Source: Clostridia bacterium
GTDB lineage: Bacteria; Bacillota; Clostridia; TANB77; CAG-508
Direction of reading: 5' to 3'
Assembly: GCA_022790685.1 (NCBI GenBank)
Contig: JAAVXQ010000010.1
Coordinates: forward strand, 1-17,043
Length of the DNA: 17,043 bases
The notes under the pieces were generated by a model. The model worked only from the letters and a program-made list of their open reading frames with translations, was not told the origin of the DNA and did not search any database. Positions 14,922 to 17,043 of the stretch are shown piece after piece; positions within the stretch are counted from its first letter, which is position 1, and every line of letters begins with the position of its first letter. The position numbers and the translations under genes were made by a program.

Positions 14922-17043
14922 TTAGTTGTTTTTCTTTTTGTTTAATATTATTTGTACTACATTTGCAAGTATTATAATTCCTATTATACTTACTGCTATT
15001 ACTGGTAACATATCTCCTGTGCTTGGAGTGTTTATAGGTTTATTGTTATTATTATTATTGTCTGCTGGTTTTGAAGGTTTCTCTGTGTTTTCTGGTTGTG
15101 GATTTTCTGGTACTTTTACTACTATGTCTTCAGGTTTTTTATCATAATAATATTTTACTACTATGTCTTCCCTTGTCATCTTTCCACTAGTGTTGTCTGT
15201 TTTTTCTACAAAGTCATATCCTTTAAAATTTTTGTTTTCTGACATGTAATTGTCTCCCTCATGTCCATTTATTACTACTTCTTCTGTTAATTTATTTCCT
15301 GTTTTCTTATCTATATATTCTACAATTACTTTTGTCTTTTTAATATAGTAATATTTTACCTCTATTTCTTCTTTGCCCATAGTTCCTTCTGAATTTCCTG
15401 GTAGTTTTTCTTCTACTATATCATATCCTTCTATTTCTTTTGGTTTTGTTGCATATGGATCTCCTTCATTTCCTTCATACGTTGTTCCTAAATCTAATAC
15501 TTCTCCTGTTATTGCATCTATATGTTTTTCTACTACTGTTGCTTTTTCATATACATAATAATATCTTACATATGTGATATTTTCTACTGTTCCATCTGCT
15601 TTTCTTATAACTGTCATCTCTCCCTGTGCATTTTCTGGATATTCTTCTTTTACTATTACATAGTTATCAAAGGCTTTCTCTTTAGTAGTATACATATCTC
15701 CTTCATGTCCTATTATTATTTCTGTACTGTCTTTTTCCGCTCCTGTTTGTTTATCTAATTCTTTTAAAGTTTCTCCTGTATTTTTGTCTATATATTCTAC
15801 TACTACTTTTGCTTTTCTTATATAATAATAATTTACTTCTACCTTATCTATTGTCATATATCCTTCACTGTTAATTGGGTATTGTTCTTTTACTAAATCA
15901 TATCCTTCAAATACTTTTTCTTCTGTTTTATATGGGTCTCCTTCATTTCCCTCATATGTTTTTGTTTCTATTATTTCATTTGTCTTTACATCTATATGAT
16001 TTTCTATTACTCCACCTGAAATATGCACATAATAGTAATCTACTATTATTGTTGTATTTACTTTTCCTGTATCGTCTATACTTACTTTCATTATTCCTTC
16101 GCTATTTGTTGGATATTTTTCTTTTACTATTATATATCCTTCAAAAGCTTTTTCTGTTGTAGTATAGTTATCTCCTTCATGTCCTAAAATTACTTCTGTA
16201 CTATCTTTTAAGGTTTCTTCTACTTTAATATTTCCGTCTTGGTCTTCTACTTCTTTTCTTTCTATTTCTTCAAGGTGTTTTCCTGTAATTACATCTATAT
16301 AGTTTACTATTACTTCTGCTTGTCTTATATAGTAATATTTAACTTCTATTACTTCTATTGTCATTATTCCTTCTGCATTTTCTGGTAGTCTTTCTTCTAC
16401 TAAATCATATCCTTCAAAGGTCTTACTTGTTGTTTTATATACGTCTCCTTCATTTCCCATATATGTCTTATTGTCTAATATCTCTCCTGTCATTACATCT
16501 ATATGTTTTTCTATTACTCCACTTGAAATATGAGCATAGTAGTAATTTAACACTATTTCTTCTTTTGTCATTGTTACTACTTTTTGCACTGGTTCTTCTA
16601 CTAATACATATCCCTCAAAGTCTTTTGCTTCTGTTTCAAATATGTCTCCTACTTTTCCTTCTTCTGTTTCTGTATATAGGATTTCGTCTGTTTCTCTATC
16701 TATGTAGTTTACTGTTGCTTTTGTATTTTGTGCATAATAGTATATTACTTCTATTGGTTCTATTGTCATTATTCCTTCTGTATTTTCTGTACTTTCTACA
16801 AAGGTATAGTTTTCAATTTCTTCTTTTGTTGTACTATATTCTTTTCCTTCATATCCAGCTATTGTCTTACTTTCTAATAGCTCTAAATTTGTATCTTTTT
16901 CCACATATCTTACTACTACTTCTGTATTTCTTGCATAGTAATATATCTTTATTTGATTTTCTTCTGTAAATTCTCCTGTTGTTGGATTTGGTCTTTCTAT
17001 TAAAGTATATCCTTCTACTTCTTTTTCATCTTCTGTTACATCA
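14922..17043 (-). CDS. Cell-wall anchored MucBP-repeat surface protein, 5' end outside window
   Basis: Adhesin-like surface protein. The frame is open to the window edge (codons readable from 17042), so the first in-window ATG at 16904 is internal and the signal peptide is outside. At least 706 codons are visible: one partial and eight full MucBP-like repeats of about 65-100 residues. Each has a V-x-Y/H-I-D-x-x-T-G head, an E/H-G-D-x-Y-x-T middle and a YYY tail. A linker with Pro, Glu and six Asn (about 591-625 counting from 16904) precedes the C-terminal sorting signal TPSTGD (626-631), a hydrophobic helix and the tail NKKKNN. MucBP domains bind mucin or glycans in known proteins; binding here is inferred. 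The sortase at 4367 is a plausible anchoring enzyme. The repeat part is highly acidic. A conserved terminator follows the stop. Confidence 0.92.
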   Translation of the reverse strand, partial: DVTEDEKEVEGYTLIERPNPTTGEFTEENQIKIYYYARNTEVVVRYVEKDTNLELLESKTIAGYEGKEYSTTKEEIENYTFVESTENTEGIMTIEPIEVIYYYAQNTKATVNYIDRETDEILYTETEEGKVGDIFETEAKDFEGYVLVEEPVQKVVTMTKEEIVLNYYYAHISSGVIEKHIDVMTGEILDNKTYMGNEGDVYKTTSKTFEGYDLVEERLPENAEGIMTIEVIEVKYYYIRQAEVIVNYIDVITGKHLEEIERKEVEDQDGNIKVEETLKDSTEVILGHEGDNYTTTEKAFEGYIIVKEKYPTNSEGIMKVSIDDTGKVNTTIIVDYYYVHISGGVIENHIDVKTNEIIETKTYEGNEGDPYKTEEKVFEGYDLVKEQYPINSEGYMTIDKVEVNYYYIRKAKVVVEYIDKNTGETLKELDKQTGAEKDSTEIIIGHEGDMYTTKEKAFDNYVIVKEEYPENAQGEMTVIRKADGTVENITYVRYYYVYEKATVVEKHIDAITGEVLDLGTTYEGNEGDPYATKPKEIEGYDIVEEKLPGNSEGTMGKEEIEVKYYYIKKTKVIVEYIDKKTGNKLTEEVVINGHEGDNYMSENKNFKGYDFVEKTDNTSGKMTREDIVVKYYYDKKPEDIVVKVPENPQPENTEKPSKPADNNNNNNKPINTPSTGDMLPVIAVSIIGIIILANVVQIILNKKKNN
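14925..15029 (-). other. C-terminal sortase sorting signal (TPSTGD, membrane helix, KKK tail)
   Basis: The tripartite signal is a TPSTGD pentapeptide-like motif, a helix of about 22 residues (MLPVIAVSIIGIIILANVV) and a positively charged tail. Thr replaces the Leu of LPxTG. Clostridial class B sortases are known to accept xPxTG motifs with other first residues, which fits the class B sortase in this window. Confidence 0.8.
15135..17043 (-). repeat. Array of MucBP-like repeats in alternating A/B order
   Basis: Residues counted from 16904. Repeat tails YYY fall at about 55, 121, 190, 290, 359, 448, 518 and 585. Repeats 3, 5 and 7 share VIEKHID/YEGNEGD/EGYDLVEE. Repeats 4, 6 and 8 share V-x-V-x-YID/GHEGD and mostly AF-x-x-Y-x-IVKE. 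The array therefore looks like tandem copies of a two-repeat unit of about 140-170 residues. Confidence 0.8.

Noticed and set aside
16358..16969. Plus-strand open frame of 203 codons, Leu/Phe-rich
   Set aside because: Antisense shadow of the MucBP repeats; hydrophobicity is a by-product of reading acidic codons in reverse.
1..17043. tRNA, rRNA, CRISPR array, IS element or prophage
   Set aside because: No cloverleaf with a CCA-type end, no spaced repeats, and no transposase, integrase or phage gene was found on either strand.

Overview
The window is a very AT-rich stretch from a low-GC Firmicute, most likely an uncultivated Clostridia-type anaerobe. Supporting this are the oxygen-sensitive class III ribonucleotide reductase, the Firmicutes gdpP/rplI/dnaB gene set, Shine-Dalgarno sequences of the AGGAGG type, consensus TTGACA/TATAAT promoters, and a class B sortase with a Gram-positive cell-wall anchored protein. 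Taxonomy is inferred from gene content and composition only. All genes are on the minus strand except the sortase.

Layout from left to right: prs (PRPP synthetase, 3' end outside the window), nrdG and nrdD form a minus-strand nucleotide operon (nrdD-nrdG-prs) read from one consensus promoter. A structured intergenic element lies between nrdD and nrdG. A 460-base intergenic region separates nrdD from a plus-strand class B sortase. Next come, all minus strand, ftsH, tilS, dnaB and rplI, then a small membrane-anchored protein with a secreted V8/glutamyl-endopeptidase-like protease, then gdpP. The right end holds a membrane-anchored two-domain Ig-like (BIG2) protein and a large MucBP-repeat surface protein with a C-terminal sorting signal, whose 5' end is outside the window.

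The outstanding observation is that three essential or core genes (nrdD, tilS, dnaB) are each broken by exactly one extra base. In all three the break is at an in-frame CGG. Skipping the C and reading the next three bases (GGA, GGT, GGA) as glycine restores a full-length family-typical protein, and in tilS and dnaB that glycine is clearly a conserved residue. By hand scan, CGG occurs in frame nowhere else in roughly 5,000 codons of the window, while it occurs about 18 times out of frame on the coding strands. CGT and AGA arginine codons are used normally. This points to a lineage in which CGG is not a normal arginine codon but a signal for +1 frameshifting, or a CGGN quadruplet read as glycine, rather than to three unrelated pseudogenes or sequencing errors.

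Other points of interest: the secreted protease has a perfect SD and signal peptide only if translation starts at a non-standard ATA codon. NrdG carries an unexplained C-terminal extension of about 85 residues. The MucBP protein is built from alternating A/B repeats. The gdpP-rplI-dnaB block is interrupted by the protease pair.
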